Shown: in pieces, positions 7,479 through 14,284 of the stretch
Layout of the letters: every line of letters starts with the position of its first letter
Position numbering within the stretch: the stretch's first letter is position 1
Origin: an uncultured Lachnospiraceae bacterium
Lineage (GTDB): Bacteria; Bacillota; Clostridia; Lachnospirales; Lachnospiraceae
Direction: 5' to 3'
Length of the DNA stretch: 18,275 bases
Assembly (NCBI GenBank): GCA_905209865.1
Contig: CAJLUP010000029.1
Coordinates: 1 to 18,275, forward strand
Position numbers and translations under genes: made by a program
Notes under the pieces: model-generated
What the model was told of the DNA's origin: nothing
Seen by the model: only the letters and a program-made list of their open reading frames with translations
Databases searched by the model: none

Positions 7479-9215
7479 TTAACCGACTTCATACACTGCC
7501 GCATTTCCTGTAAGCGGATCCCGGTTCTTATAATCAAACAATATCATCTTCCCATCAATCCGTTCCAAATGGGTCATTTTCCTCATTTGACGTCTGTCGT
7601 ACCCCTCGTATGATTTCAGATACGTCCTTTCTTTCTCTTCTTTCTTATAAAACGCTGCCGCTTCATCCGAAGTAACACCGTTTTCTCCGAGAAATGCCGG
7701 ACGGTTTTTCACATTATCTCTCAAATACAGGTCTGATGTCAACCTGCCGACATATTCTTCTGCTCTTTCTTTGCACGTTTCTGTAAGAAAATCATATAAG
7801 ATCTCATATCGTCCGATCCGCGAATGACTCACCGCGAACGCATTTATCTCATCATAATATGCCGCCAAACTCTCATACATACAAAATGCTGACGTAAATT
7901 CCCTCTCCAGCGCCGCCATCGTATGACAAAACTGTCCGCTGTTGTAATATACTTCAACCATCTCTTCTATCTGCTTCAACCGAATGATCTCCCCATAAGT
8001 AAGCCACTTTGTAGAAAGAACTTCATACGGCGCCCGGTCTTGATACACAATACCGTACTCCTGCGCCTTTTCATGCATGACAGAGCCTTTCAAAACTTTC
8101 AAAAATCCAAGTTGAAGCTGTTCCGGCCGCATTGCATAAACACGGTCAAATGAATTTCCAAAGCTTTCATATCCTTCATACGGCAGTCCTGCGATCAAAT
8201 CCAAGTGTTGATGCACATTGTTTCCTTTTTTAATTTTGTCAACAATCGTTGACAAAACTTCTATTTTCATCGTTCTGTTGATTTCCCGTATTGTAACTTC
8301 ATTCGCTGACTGAACACCGATTTCAAGCTGGATCAGTCCGGGCCGCATCCGACTGATCAGCGCGATCTCTTTCTCATTTAACAAATCTGCCGAAACTTCA
8401 AAATGAAAATTCGTAATTCCGTTATCATGCTCATGAATATACGTCCAAATCTCCATTGCATGATCGTGTCTGCAGTTAAACGTCCGGTCTACAAATTTTA
8501 CCTGCGGCACTTTATTGTCTAAGAAAAACTGAATTTCTTTCTTTACAAGCTCTGTCTCTCTGAAGCGAAGACATTTATCAATAGAAGAAAGACAATAGCT
8601 GCAGGAAAAAGGACACCCCCGGCTGGATTCATAATAAATGATCCTGTTCTCAAAATCTTCAATATGCTGATACACAAACGGCACGGCGCTCAAATCAATG
8701 ACCGGACGGAACGCATTTTGGATCACAGCTCCATCCTTATTTCTGTAAGCGATCCCTAAAATACCAGAAAAAATCTCGTCTCTTTTCTCCCCGGCACAAA
8801 ACGTCTCTTTCTTTTCATCGTAAACGCGCAGCAGCTCCGCAAATGTCTCTTCGCCTTCCCCGCACATCACACCTTCAACTTTCGGAAAACGTTCCAACAC
8901 TGCTTTGGCATCATACGACACCTCCGGTCCTCCAAGCCATATCTTCATATCAGGCAGGATCTTCGGCAGTTCTGTCAAAAGATGCCCTACATATTCTATG
9001 TTCCACAAATAGCAGGATATCCCGAGCAGATCAGGTTGCTTCCGATAGATATCCTGCAGGATTGCATCAAATGTCTGATTGATCGTATATTCCGCAATTT
9101 CAATCTCTTGTGAATCGTTTTTTCCGAGTTTCTTTTGGGCATATGCTTTCAAACTATACACAGCGAGATTTGAATGAATGTATTTTGCATTAACTGCCGC
9201 TAAAAGTATCTTCAT
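7479..9215 (-). CDS. B12-binding-domain radical SAM protein (DUF4080 type)
   Basis: Counted from the ATG at 9215 the protein has 578 residues, starting M-K-I-L-L-A-A-V-N-A-K-Y-I-H-S-N, the usual start of this family. Residues 1 to about 150 look like a cobalamin-binding Rossmann domain (G-I-S-C-Y-L-W near 65, G-G-P-E-V near 95) without the classic D-x-H-x-x-G base-on motif. The radical SAM cluster motif C-x3-C-x2-C is Cys201, Cys205, Cys208 in S-S-R-G-C-P-F-S-C-S-Y-C. A SAM-core half-barrel follows, then a C-terminal DUF4080-like region. The reaction is unknown; B12 radical SAM enzymes include methylases and ring-rearranging enzymes. The frame stays open upstream to a TTG at 9329, but family comparison favours 9215. 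It heads a same-strand run with the VanW gene. Confidence 0.86.
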   Translation of the reverse strand: MKILLAAVNAKYIHSNLAVYSLKAYAQKKLGKNDSQEIEIAEYTINQTFDAILQDIYRKQPDLLGISCYLWNIEYVGHLLTELPKILPDMKIWLGGPEVSYDAKAVLERFPKVEGVMCGEGEETFAELLRVYDEKKETFCAGEKRDEIFSGILGIAYRNKDGAVIQNAFRPVIDLSAVPFVYQHIEDFENRIIYYESSRGCPFSCSYCLSSIDKCLRFRETELVKKEIQFFLDNKVPQVKFVDRTFNCRHDHAMEIWTYIHEHDNGITNFHFEVSADLLNEKEIALISRMRPGLIQLEIGVQSANEVTIREINRTMKIEVLSTIVDKIKKGNNVHQHLDLIAGLPYEGYESFGNSFDRVYAMRPEQLQLGFLKVLKGSVMHEKAQEYGIVYQDRAPYEVLSTKWLTYGEIIRLKQIEEMVEVYYNSGQFCHTMAALEREFTSAFCMYESLAAYYDEINAFAVSHSRIGRYEILYDFLTETCKERAEEYVGRLTSDLYLRDNVKNRPAFLGENGVTSDEAAAFYKKEEKERTYLKSYEGYDRRQMRKMTHLERIDGKMILFDYKNRDPLTGNAAVYEVG

Positions 9216-9305
9216 AATATTTCTTAATTTCTGCCACTCAAAACTATGATTCCCTGCATGCCTCTCATTCCGTTGTCTGTTTCCTGTTAAATTTGCAAGA
9301 TTTTG

Positions 9306-9319
9306 AATGGCTCTCCTTT
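9306..9319 (-). promoter_or_regulatory. Strong ribosome site without a normal start codon
   Basis: AAAGGAG at 9319-9313 (minus strand) is the best ribosome site in the leader of the radical SAM gene, but no ATG, GTG or TTG lies at a usable distance. The in-frame codon four bases on is ATT (9308-9306), which would extend the protein by 31 residues. The family start at 9215 has only a poor AAGAAA site. A 14-codon frame (9268-9224) ending eight bases before 9215 could be a leader peptide. Confidence 0.35.
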
Positions 9320-9341
9320 CTTTCACCAAGTTTTATATCAT

Positions 9342-9369
9342 ATAATAACATTAAAAAGAGCGGACGCAA
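9342..9369 (-). promoter_or_regulatory. Likely promoter of the radical SAM/VanW operon
   Basis: TTGCGT (9369-9364) and TATTAT (9347-9342) are spaced by 16 bases on the minus strand. It would start transcription near 9335 and is back-to-back with the SRP RNA promoter, about 20 bases apart. The match is moderate. AT-rich alternatives (TATAAA at 9337-9332) exist. Confidence 0.45.
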
Positions 9370-9389
9370 AGAATTTTACATTCTATTCA

Positions 9390-9418
9390 TTGACATTTTC
9401 CTGAAAACCATGTAAAAT
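9390..9418 (+). promoter_or_regulatory. Near-consensus promoter of the SRP RNA gene
   Basis: A perfect TTGACA (9390-9395) is followed after 17 bases by TAAAAT (9413-9418). The predicted start, about 9424, agrees with the 5' end expected from pairing of the RNA termini. A strong promoter of this quality is normal for a stable RNA. Confidence 0.85.
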
Positions 9419-9423
9419 TAAGA

Positions 9424-9690
9424 CTCGTGCAGCCGGGGTGTTAGCGGTACCTTGTACCTGCAATCCGCTATAGCAGGGGTGATATTGTGCAGAGGGCGAC
9501 AGCCGGCAGGGCTGCCCCGAGTAAGTGGCGTTGATGTTTGGGTCTTACGCGACGGGAATCTGTGAATCGTGTCAGGTCGGGAACGGAGCAGCACTAAGCA
9601 GAACCTTCCGGGTGCCGTAAGGGTGCCTGAACTGAGTTAACTGCCCGGGTAACGTCTGTTAGCCTAGCTCGAAGCACAATGCACGAAAAA
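9424..9690 (+). ncRNA. ffs: Signal recognition particle RNA, long form with Alu domain
   Basis: About 265 bases form the RNA core of the signal recognition particle, which with Ffh delivers ribosomes making membrane and secreted proteins to FtsY. The 5' part has the Alu-domain signature G-C-C-G-G-G-G-T-G-T-T-A-G-C-G-G-T-A-C-C, then ATCCGCTATAGCAGGGGTG. The Ffh-binding S domain is at 9571-9594: GTCAGGTCG, the GGAA tetraloop closed by CG pairs, then GAGCAGCAC. The ends pair as CGTGCA (from 9426) with TGCACG (to 9685), closing the long rod. This long form is typical of Bacilli and Clostridia, unlike the 4.5S RNA of enterobacteria. tadA lies next to it as in many Firmicutes, but here the two genes converge and dnaX is not adjacent. 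End points are good to a few bases. Confidence 0.94.
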
Positions 9691-9738
9691 AGAAATTTAT
9701 AGAATACAGCATTCTTAACATAACTCAAATTTTAGATA

Positions 9739-9790
9739 GTCCGTGCCGAAACAGCTTATTCTGCTGCATCTGCACGGGCTTTCTTTTTCT
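9739..9790 (+). terminator. Intrinsic terminator for SRP RNA, overlapping the 3' end of tadA
   Basis: GTCCGTGC (9739-9746) pairs fully, with one G-T wobble, with GCACGGGC (9772-9779); an inner CAGC/GCTG stem (9752-9755 with 9763-9766) forms the top. A T-rich run TTTCTTTTTCTTTTC follows. The right arm and T-run lie inside the last codons of tadA, whose stop is at 9758-9756 in the loop. On the minus strand no T-run follows, so it works for the plus strand only. The primary transcript would then need 3' trimming of some 100 bases. Confidence 0.7.
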
Positions 9791-10259
9791 TTTCTCTTAA
9801 TTCCCTGAAAAATCCGGTCATAAGCGCGCTGCACTCTTCTTCAAGCATCCCTGTCGTCAGTTCTGCCTGATGATTAAATTCTTTCACCTGAAGAAGATTT
9901 AAAACCGATCCGGCACATCCGGCTTTCGGATTCATACATCCGACAACAACACGGGTCATTCTCGACTGGATGATCGCGCCCGCGCACATTTGGCACGGTT
10001 CTAACGTCACATACATCGTACAGCCTTCCAATCTCCAGTCCCCCATTTTTCTGCTCGCCTTTTTTATCGCGGCAATCTCTGCATGTGCAAGGGGATTTTT
10101 ATCTGTATTCCTTCTGTTATATCCTCTGCCGATAATCTTTCCGTCGTAAACGATCACGCATCCGATGGGCGTTTCGTTTAAGGCGTACGCTTTCTGCGCC
10201 TGTTTAATGGCAGCTCTCATATATTTTTCATCTGTCTTTAACAGTTCTTTTTCTTCCAT
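9756..10259 (-). CDS. tadA: tRNA-specific adenosine-34 deaminase TadA
   Basis: The 167-residue cytosolic enzyme (from the ATG at 10259) converts the wobble adenosine of tRNA-Arg(ACG) to inosine. The zinc site is complete: H-A-E at 59-61 (His59 ligand, Glu61 proton shuttle) and P-C-Q-M-C with Cys89 and Cys92. The N-P-L-A-H-A-E and T-L-E-P-C contexts and the Asn in N-E-T-P-I-G are as in known TadA proteins. I chose 10259 because AGGAGAAACGTA precedes it; the frame extends to a GTG at 10322 that would add a Lys/Arg-rich stretch with no ribosome site. The C-terminal end (Lys-rich, then A-D-A-A-E) overlaps the SRP RNA terminator. It is divergent from the gene starting at 10354. Confidence 0.96.
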   Translation of the reverse strand: MEEKELLKTDEKYMRAAIKQAQKAYALNETPIGCVIVYDGKIIGRGYNRRNTDKNPLAHAEIAAIKKASRKMGDWRLEGCTMYVTLEPCQMCAGAIIQSRMTRVVVGCMNPKAGCAGSVLNLLQVKEFNHQAELTTGMLEEECSALMTGFFRELREKKKKARADAAE

Positions 10260-10353
10260 TACGTTTCTCCTGCTTTTCTTTTTCGTCTGACACGTTCTTT
10301 TTCTTTTCTTCTGTGAATACACTAGAGAAAAAAGACAAGAACCGAGGTAAAAA

Positions 10354-11295
10354 ATGAATCCTGGTACTTTTTATTTATACGAATATGAAGGGGATCTTCG
10401 AAAACGCAATGCCGGATTTCTGAAGATTTCCCGACATTATCAATCATGTATTTTTCAGATCCACCTTAGGAGCAGTCAACTTGAAACTGCCTCCGAGATC
10501 GAACTATACGCCTTCTTTTTTCACGAAAACACAATACAGGCACAACGGCTTTCCGTTCTCTCTCCCGCTGCCCCGACAGAGGCTTTTCACTTCTGCGCTT
10601 CGGAAAATTCCTTTCCCGAACGACGCAGCCTTGAAGCGATCGACGGATTTTTTCTGAAATGTCCTGTATCGTCCGTTTTCTGGTTCACACCTGACTGCCC
10701 CGAAACGATTGAGTTTAATAAGATTTGTTTTCTCGATACCGTCTCTACACTTCAAGCCAAAACACAAACCGAAAGATCCGAAGATACCCGGCGCGAAACA
10801 CAAACTGAAAGATCCAGCGAAGTCCGGCATGAAATACAATCTGAAACATCCAGCGAAGCCCGGCACGAAGCGCAAACCGAAACATCTGCCGATGTTCCCA
10901 GCGAAACTACTCTTGAAACACAAGCCGAAGCGCAGCAATATGTTACAGATGAGAAAACCGGAAAGAGCCTCCCTGACGAGCCTTCTTTTCCGCGAAAAAT
11001 ATCTCTTTCTGAACTTACCATCCTCCCGCGAAGATTCTGGTCTCTTTCAAGCAACAGTTTTCTGCTGCACGGATACCATAACTACAAACACCTGATCCTC
11101 GCCGAGCAAAACAACCGTCTGTGGCTCGGAGTCCCCGGCGTATATGACCTAAGAGAATCCCGCGCCGCAGATCTTTTCGGCTTTCCGCGTTTCTGCCGCT
11201 CCTATGCCGATTCTGAACTGTTGAGCGACGAGGAGCGCAATCTAAAAGCGGACTTCGGCCACTGGTTTCGCTGTGTCGGATCCTTCACTAAATAA
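10354..11295 (+). CDS. Uncharacterised protein with central 12-residue tandem repeats (possibly DUF6128)
   Basis: A 313-residue protein on the strand opposite to its neighbours, with a good start (GAGGTAAAAA before the ATG). The N-terminal domain (about 1-130) begins M-N-P-G-T-F-Y-L-Y-E-Y-E and looks globular, with alternating hydrophobic strands; the C-terminal domain (about 212-313) has P-R-R-F-W-S-L-S, L-L-H-G-Y-H-N-Y-K-H-L-I-L and L-W-L-G-V-P-G-V-Y. Between them, residues 136-195 are five 12-residue units rich in Glu/Thr/Gln/Ser. There is no signal peptide or membrane helix. I recall a similar two-part layout in a Lachnospiraceae family annotated DUF6128, but cannot confirm it. Function is unknown. 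Its last eight bases overlap the end of the convergent dgt gene; its start is 94 bases from tadA, divergent, with no clear promoter hexamers in the gap. Confidence 0.8.
   Translation: MNPGTFYLYEYEGDLRKRNAGFLKISRHYQSCIFQIHLRSSQLETASEIELYAFFFHENTIQAQRLSVLSPAAPTEAFHFCASENSFPERRSLEAIDGFFLKCPVSSVFWFTPDCPETIEFNKICFLDTVSTLQAKTQTERSEDTRRETQTERSSEVRHEIQSETSSEARHEAQTETSADVPSETTLETQAEAQQYVTDEKTGKSLPDEPSFPRKISLSELTILPRRFWSLSSNSFLLHGYHNYKHLILAEQNNRLWLGVPGVYDLRESRAADLFGFPRFCRSYADSELLSDEERNLKADFGHWFRCVGSFTK
10759..10938 (+). repeat. Five tandem 36-bp units within the unknown gene
   Basis: Five in-register 36-base units encode K-T-Q-T-E-R-S-E-D-T-R-R, E-T-Q-T-E-R-S-S-E-V-R-H, E-I-Q-S-E-T-S-S-E-A-R-H, E-A-Q-T-E-T-S-A-D-V-P-S and E-T-T-L-E-T-Q-A-E-A-Q-Q. 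The middle units are closest at DNA level; the outer ones have drifted. The block is a polar linker between two domains and is a likely site of copy-number change between strains. Confidence 0.88.
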
Positions 11296-12694
11296 TTCCG
11301 TTCATCTCCTGATAAAGCCGTTTCGCATAACTGTCCGTCATCCCGCACACATAATCCGTCACGAGCAGCAGGCGGAGATACAGCTTCTCCGCTTCGCTCT
11401 TTCCTTTTGACTGAATCCGATATGCATTTTTATAATTATCCGATATAAATGAAATCACTCTCCGGTCGATCGTTCCCTGCTTTTCTTCTGTGTCGAAATA
11501 CAGCGCCGCCTGTACAAGCCGATCCATAAGATAATCAAGAACCGCTGACTCTGACACTTCCATTTTATAAATTGCCATTGAGGAAAAGACATATCTATAT
11601 GCCATATCTCCAAGCAGTTCCATCAGAAATTCTCCCTTTGTTCCATAAAACAGATCGTTCTCAAACTCCCCCGCCATGATTTCGTCATAATTCGACATAA
11701 ATCCTTCCGTCGCACAGTTGAGCAAAAATCCCTGCGCATTTACGATCCAGTTTTTCACCGCATAAGATTCAGGATTATGCACTTGTTTCTTTGTACCTCT
11801 GTCATAGAAGCTGCGCAGTCTGGATACCGGTCGGAACAGGCAGTCCGGCATCTTCTCTTCCAGCACTTCCAATTCCCGTTCCAGATCCCCGTATCGAATA
11901 AATCCTTTTACAAATGCATCTTCAATATCTGCTGTCTTGTATGCAAGATCATCCGCCGCTTCCAAAATATACGCCAACGGATGTCTGTTTCTTCCTGCGC
12001 CTGTCTCTTCCGTTACTTTCCGAAAGATGTCTTCATCCGCATAATAATATCCCATCTTCCTGTCTTTTATATTGCTGCTCTTTTCATTTATTTCCATAGA
12101 AGAACCTGGATATTTTATGATCGTATTAAGCAAAGCGTATGTCAGATTCATTCCATGTTCATCTACAAGATAATGCAGTCTTGTCACAAGGCGAAGCGCC
12201 TGCGCGTTTCCTTCAAAATGATAAAAATCCTGTTTCATCTGTTCTGTAAACATCTCTGATACACGCTTCCCACAAAACGTAAGTTTCGGTAAATTCCGCT
12301 CGAACCATTCTCTGATCGCAATTTCTCCAAAATGACCGAAAGGCGGGTTCCCGATATCGTGGATCAGTCCCGCGCATTCCAATATATGAGAAATATCTTC
12401 TTTCATCTGTGAAGTAAACCCTTCTGCATTCCGATATTCCAGTATATTTTCCCCGATCGTCTGTCCAAGAGATTTCCCAAGGGAGGAGACTTCCAGCGAA
12501 TGCGTCAGTCTCGTTCTTATAAAATCACTTTTATCCAAAGGAAACACTTGTGTTTTATCCTGCAGACGCCGAAAGGATGCGCTGCCGATAATCCGATGAT
12601 AATCTTTTTCAAATTCACTCCTCAGATCTCCCACCTTTGCGCAAGTCCGGCTTTCACGCTCTCTTCTGTTTGAAAGCAGTCTCTTCCATTCCAT
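11288..12694 (-). CDS. dgt: Deoxyguanosinetriphosphate triphosphohydrolase-like HD-domain protein
   Basis: A 468-residue HD-superfamily enzyme from the ATG at 12694, which removes triphosphate from dGTP or other dNTPs and so tunes nucleotide pools. The metal site is visible: H65 in R-T-R-L-T-H-S-L-E-V, the H112-D113 pair in G-L-I-H-D-I-G-N-P-P-F-G-H, and a later Asp (about 248) in E-A-A-D-D-L-A-Y. The start F-R-R-L-Q-D-K-T-Q-V-F region just before H65 is also typical of Dgt. An AAAGGAG site stands nine to ten bases before 12694. The frame remains open for another 132 bases up to a TTG inside a terminator stem, which I reject as coding. The gene has its own leader with a hairpin; it converges on the unknown plus-strand gene, sharing eight bases. 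Confidence 0.94.
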   Translation of the reverse strand: MEWKRLLSNRRERESRTCAKVGDLRSEFEKDYHRIIGSASFRRLQDKTQVFPLDKSDFIRTRLTHSLEVSSLGKSLGQTIGENILEYRNAEGFTSQMKEDISHILECAGLIHDIGNPPFGHFGEIAIREWFERNLPKLTFCGKRVSEMFTEQMKQDFYHFEGNAQALRLVTRLHYLVDEHGMNLTYALLNTIIKYPGSSMEINEKSSNIKDRKMGYYYADEDIFRKVTEETGAGRNRHPLAYILEAADDLAYKTADIEDAFVKGFIRYGDLERELEVLEEKMPDCLFRPVSRLRSFYDRGTKKQVHNPESYAVKNWIVNAQGFLLNCATEGFMSNYDEIMAGEFENDLFYGTKGEFLMELLGDMAYRYVFSSMAIYKMEVSESAVLDYLMDRLVQAALYFDTEEKQGTIDRRVISFISDNYKNAYRIQSKGKSEAEKLYLRLLLVTDYVCGMTDSYAKRLYQEMNGII

Positions 12695-12728
12695 TTCCCG
12701 CACTCTCCTTTCATTTCTTTCGTAATCA

Positions 12729-12755
12729 CCGGAAGAGCCAAAAGGCACATTCCGG
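12729..12755 (-). promoter_or_regulatory. Hairpin in the dgt leader
   Basis: On the minus strand CCGGAA (12755-12750) pairs with TTCCGG (12734-12729), and inside it GCC and GGC pair around a TTTT loop. No T-run follows, so it is not a terminator. It ends about 20 bases before the dgt ribosome site. I find no convincing promoter hexamers in the remaining leader (12756-12820). Confidence 0.35.
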
Positions 12756-12814
12756 GATTGTAAGCAGTCGTCAAGTTCTCGGGCAGACCAGGACTTTGGC
12801 TTGCCGCCATTGCA

Positions 12815-12842
12815 AATCAACCCCACAGAAAAATCTGCGGGG
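12815..12842 (-). terminator. Terminator after the HTH/acidic-repeat gene
   Basis: CCCCGCAG (12842-12835) and CTGTGGGG (12828-12821) form an eight-pair stem with one G-T pair around ATTTTT, about 50 bases past the stop of the upstream gene. The tail TTGATTTGC is only moderately T-rich. It separates that gene from dgt. Confidence 0.65.
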
Positions 12843-12892
12843 CTGTATTGCTGTCTTGATTGTTCAATTTATTTCCCGAATCGGAACTGTCA

Positions 12893-14131
12893 TTAATCGA
12901 GATAGATCGGCGGTTCGTATGCTTTTCCAAGCAGCGCTTTCTTTCTCTCTTGAAGTCCTAAGAATGCCCATTCCGTCATATCTGTCCATTTATGGATCGT
13001 ACGGTCGTATACTTGAACGTATCCGATCCTTGTCGGATGCATCCGCACACTGTTCGACTGGTATTCTCTTCCTGTATATGGATTTACATCCCCGACCTCC
13101 GTGTCTTCATCTGCATCATTATGGGTAAGGACCGGTTCGAAATCTTCTTTCTTTTCACTTGCCGAAACGGAATCTTCGCTCACGGAAACCTGCTCCTCCT
13201 GTTCGATACTGTTCAGATTCTGTCCATTCTCTTCCGGATTCATCTGCTGAAGCTCCACCTGTTCTGTCTGAACCTGACTTTCTTCTTCCTGTACGGCGCT
13301 TTCTCCGATATCCGCTGTCCTTCCTTCATTTTCCTGATCAGAAATTCCTCTTCCTGATTTTGTTTCCGGATCTCTTCTTCTGAAAAAACTTCCGAGTCTG
13401 CGCTCTTTTTTCGGCTTTTCCAATTCCTTTTTGATCTCTTCGATCGGTTCTCCTGCCTTCACGTTTTTCTCAAGTTCATTCAGTTCTTCATGGATCTCAT
13501 ATAATTCTCCGATCGTCATATCCCGATCGTTCGATTCTGTTTCAGCAGTCATGTTTTCTTCCATTCTGAACGTCTCTGTCATCGGATAAGCAGCCGCCGG
13601 GATTTCCTCAGACTCTTCCGCTTCTTCAGGAGAAATGTTCAAGACTTCTTCCGGCATACGCTCTTCAGACAATACGGCTTCTGTCTCATTTGTTTCAGGC
13701 AATATTTCTTCTGCCTCATTTCCTTCAGGCAACACCTCTTTTGGCTCATTTACTTCAGTGAAGATCTCTTCTGCCTCATTCGCCTCAGATAAGATCTCTT
13801 CCGGCTCATTCGCTTCAAGTGATACTTCTTCTGAATTCGGCGTCTCTGCTTCTTCCGCTCTTACCGCTGCATGTTCCGGCGCTGCAGCGCTTCTGAACTC
13901 TCCTGTCCCTTCTGCCGACATAATACTTAAATAAAAGGGACATTCAAGCATTTCCGCGATCATACGCATATCCTGCTCCTGAAAATTATCTCTTCCGAGA
14001 CGCTGTGTCAGATTCTGTCTCGACATCTTCTTTCCTGTTTTTTCCTCGATCAGTTCTGCAAGCTGCTTGATCGTCATTCCTTTCCTTCCAAGAATGATCT
14101 TGACCTGTTCCCCAAATGTTAAATCCTGCAT
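12893..14131 (-). CDS. HTH-domain protein with acidic repeat region and conserved C-terminal segment
   Basis: A 412-residue protein from the ATG at 14131, which has a near-perfect AAGGAGG site. Residues about 5-70 form a lambda-repressor-like helix-turn-helix (G-M-T-I-K-Q-L-A-E-L-I, then S-R-Q-N-L-T-Q-R-L-G-R). A very acidic, low-complexity middle (about 75-335) contains six ten-residue repeats at 106-165 and a Lys/Arg patch near 239-258 (K-K-E-R-R-L-G-S-F-F-R-R-R). The last 60 residues, N-P-Y-T-G-R-E-Y-Q then Y-D-R-T-I-H-K-W-T-D-M-T-E-W, look like a folded domain. It has no membrane segment. A DNA-binding regulator or scaffold is possible; I do not recognise the family as a whole. The frame reaches back to an ATG at 14167 without a ribosome site. 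It has its own promoter and terminator. Confidence 0.82.
   Translation of the reverse strand: MQDLTFGEQVKIILGRKGMTIKQLAELIEEKTGKKMSRQNLTQRLGRDNFQEQDMRMIAEMLECPFYLSIMSAEGTGEFRSAAAPEHAAVRAEEAETPNSEEVSLEANEPEEILSEANEAEEIFTEVNEPKEVLPEGNEAEEILPETNETEAVLSEERMPEEVLNISPEEAEESEEIPAAAYPMTETFRMEENMTAETESNDRDMTIGELYEIHEELNELEKNVKAGEPIEEIKKELEKPKKERRLGSFFRRRDPETKSGRGISDQENEGRTADIGESAVQEEESQVQTEQVELQQMNPEENGQNLNSIEQEEQVSVSEDSVSASEKKEDFEPVLTHNDADEDTEVGDVNPYTGREYQSNSVRMHPTRIGYVQVYDRTIHKWTDMTEWAFLGLQERKKALLGKAYEPPIYLD
13637..13816 (-). repeat. Six tandem 30-bp units in the HTH protein gene
   Basis: Six in-frame units of ten residues: E-A-N-E-P-E-E-I-L-S, E-A-N-E-A-E-E-I-F-T, E-V-N-E-P-K-E-V-L-P, E-G-N-E-A-E-E-I-L-P, E-T-N-E-T-E-A-V-L-S and the diverged E-E-R-M-P-E-E-V-L-N. 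The core N-E-x-E-E-I-L is kept while third codon positions vary, which suggests selection on the peptide. Confidence 0.88.
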
Positions 14132-14165
14132 TTTTTCCTCCTTATGTATATTTATACTCATTATC

Positions 14166-14179
14166 AACCTTTACAGGTT
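14166..14179 (-). promoter_or_regulatory. Small dyad between promoter and start of the HTH gene
   Basis: AACCT and AGGTT flank four bases (minus strand AACCTGTAAAGGTT), about 35 bases before the start and just after the predicted transcription start. For a gene encoding an HTH protein an autoregulatory operator is a possibility; a five-base arm can also be chance. Confidence 0.3.
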
Positions 14180-14193
14180 TTCCCCATATACTT

Positions 14194-14223
14194 ATCCTAT
14201 CTCTTTTCCACTGCCTGCGTCAA
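14194..14223 (-). promoter_or_regulatory. Possible promoter of the HTH gene
   Basis: TTGACG (14223-14218) and TAGGAT (14199-14194) are spaced by 18 bases. It lies in the 153-base gap after the VanY-type gene, where I see no clear terminator. Moderate match only. Confidence 0.45.
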
Positions 14224-14284
14224 GAGGTTTTCCCATGTACCCTGGACTGCTTTCTGCCTTTTTCCGCATCCGCAGATTCCCCTT

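Noticed and set aside
9424..9690. Riboswitch or tmRNA instead of SRP RNA
   Set aside because: The Alu signature, the GGAA-tetraloop S domain and pairing of both ends identify SRP RNA; there is no tag frame or tRNA-like end.
10260..10322. 21-residue N-terminal extension of TadA from a GTG
   Set aside because: The residues are low-complexity basic, no ribosome site precedes the GTG, and the ATG at 10259 has AGGAGAAA at good spacing.
10504..10938. Minus-strand frame with Phe/Gly/Cys repeats
   Set aside because: Its apparent repeats are only the reverse complement of the 36-bp units in the plus-strand gene, which has a proper start and longer frame.
10759..10938. CRISPR-like repeat array
   Set aside because: The 36-base units are directly tandem without spacers and are in-frame codons of a protein.
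12695..12826. 44-residue N-terminal extension of Dgt
   Set aside because: It would begin with TTG inside a terminator stem and lacks a ribosome site; the ATG at 12694 has a strong one and gives a normal length.
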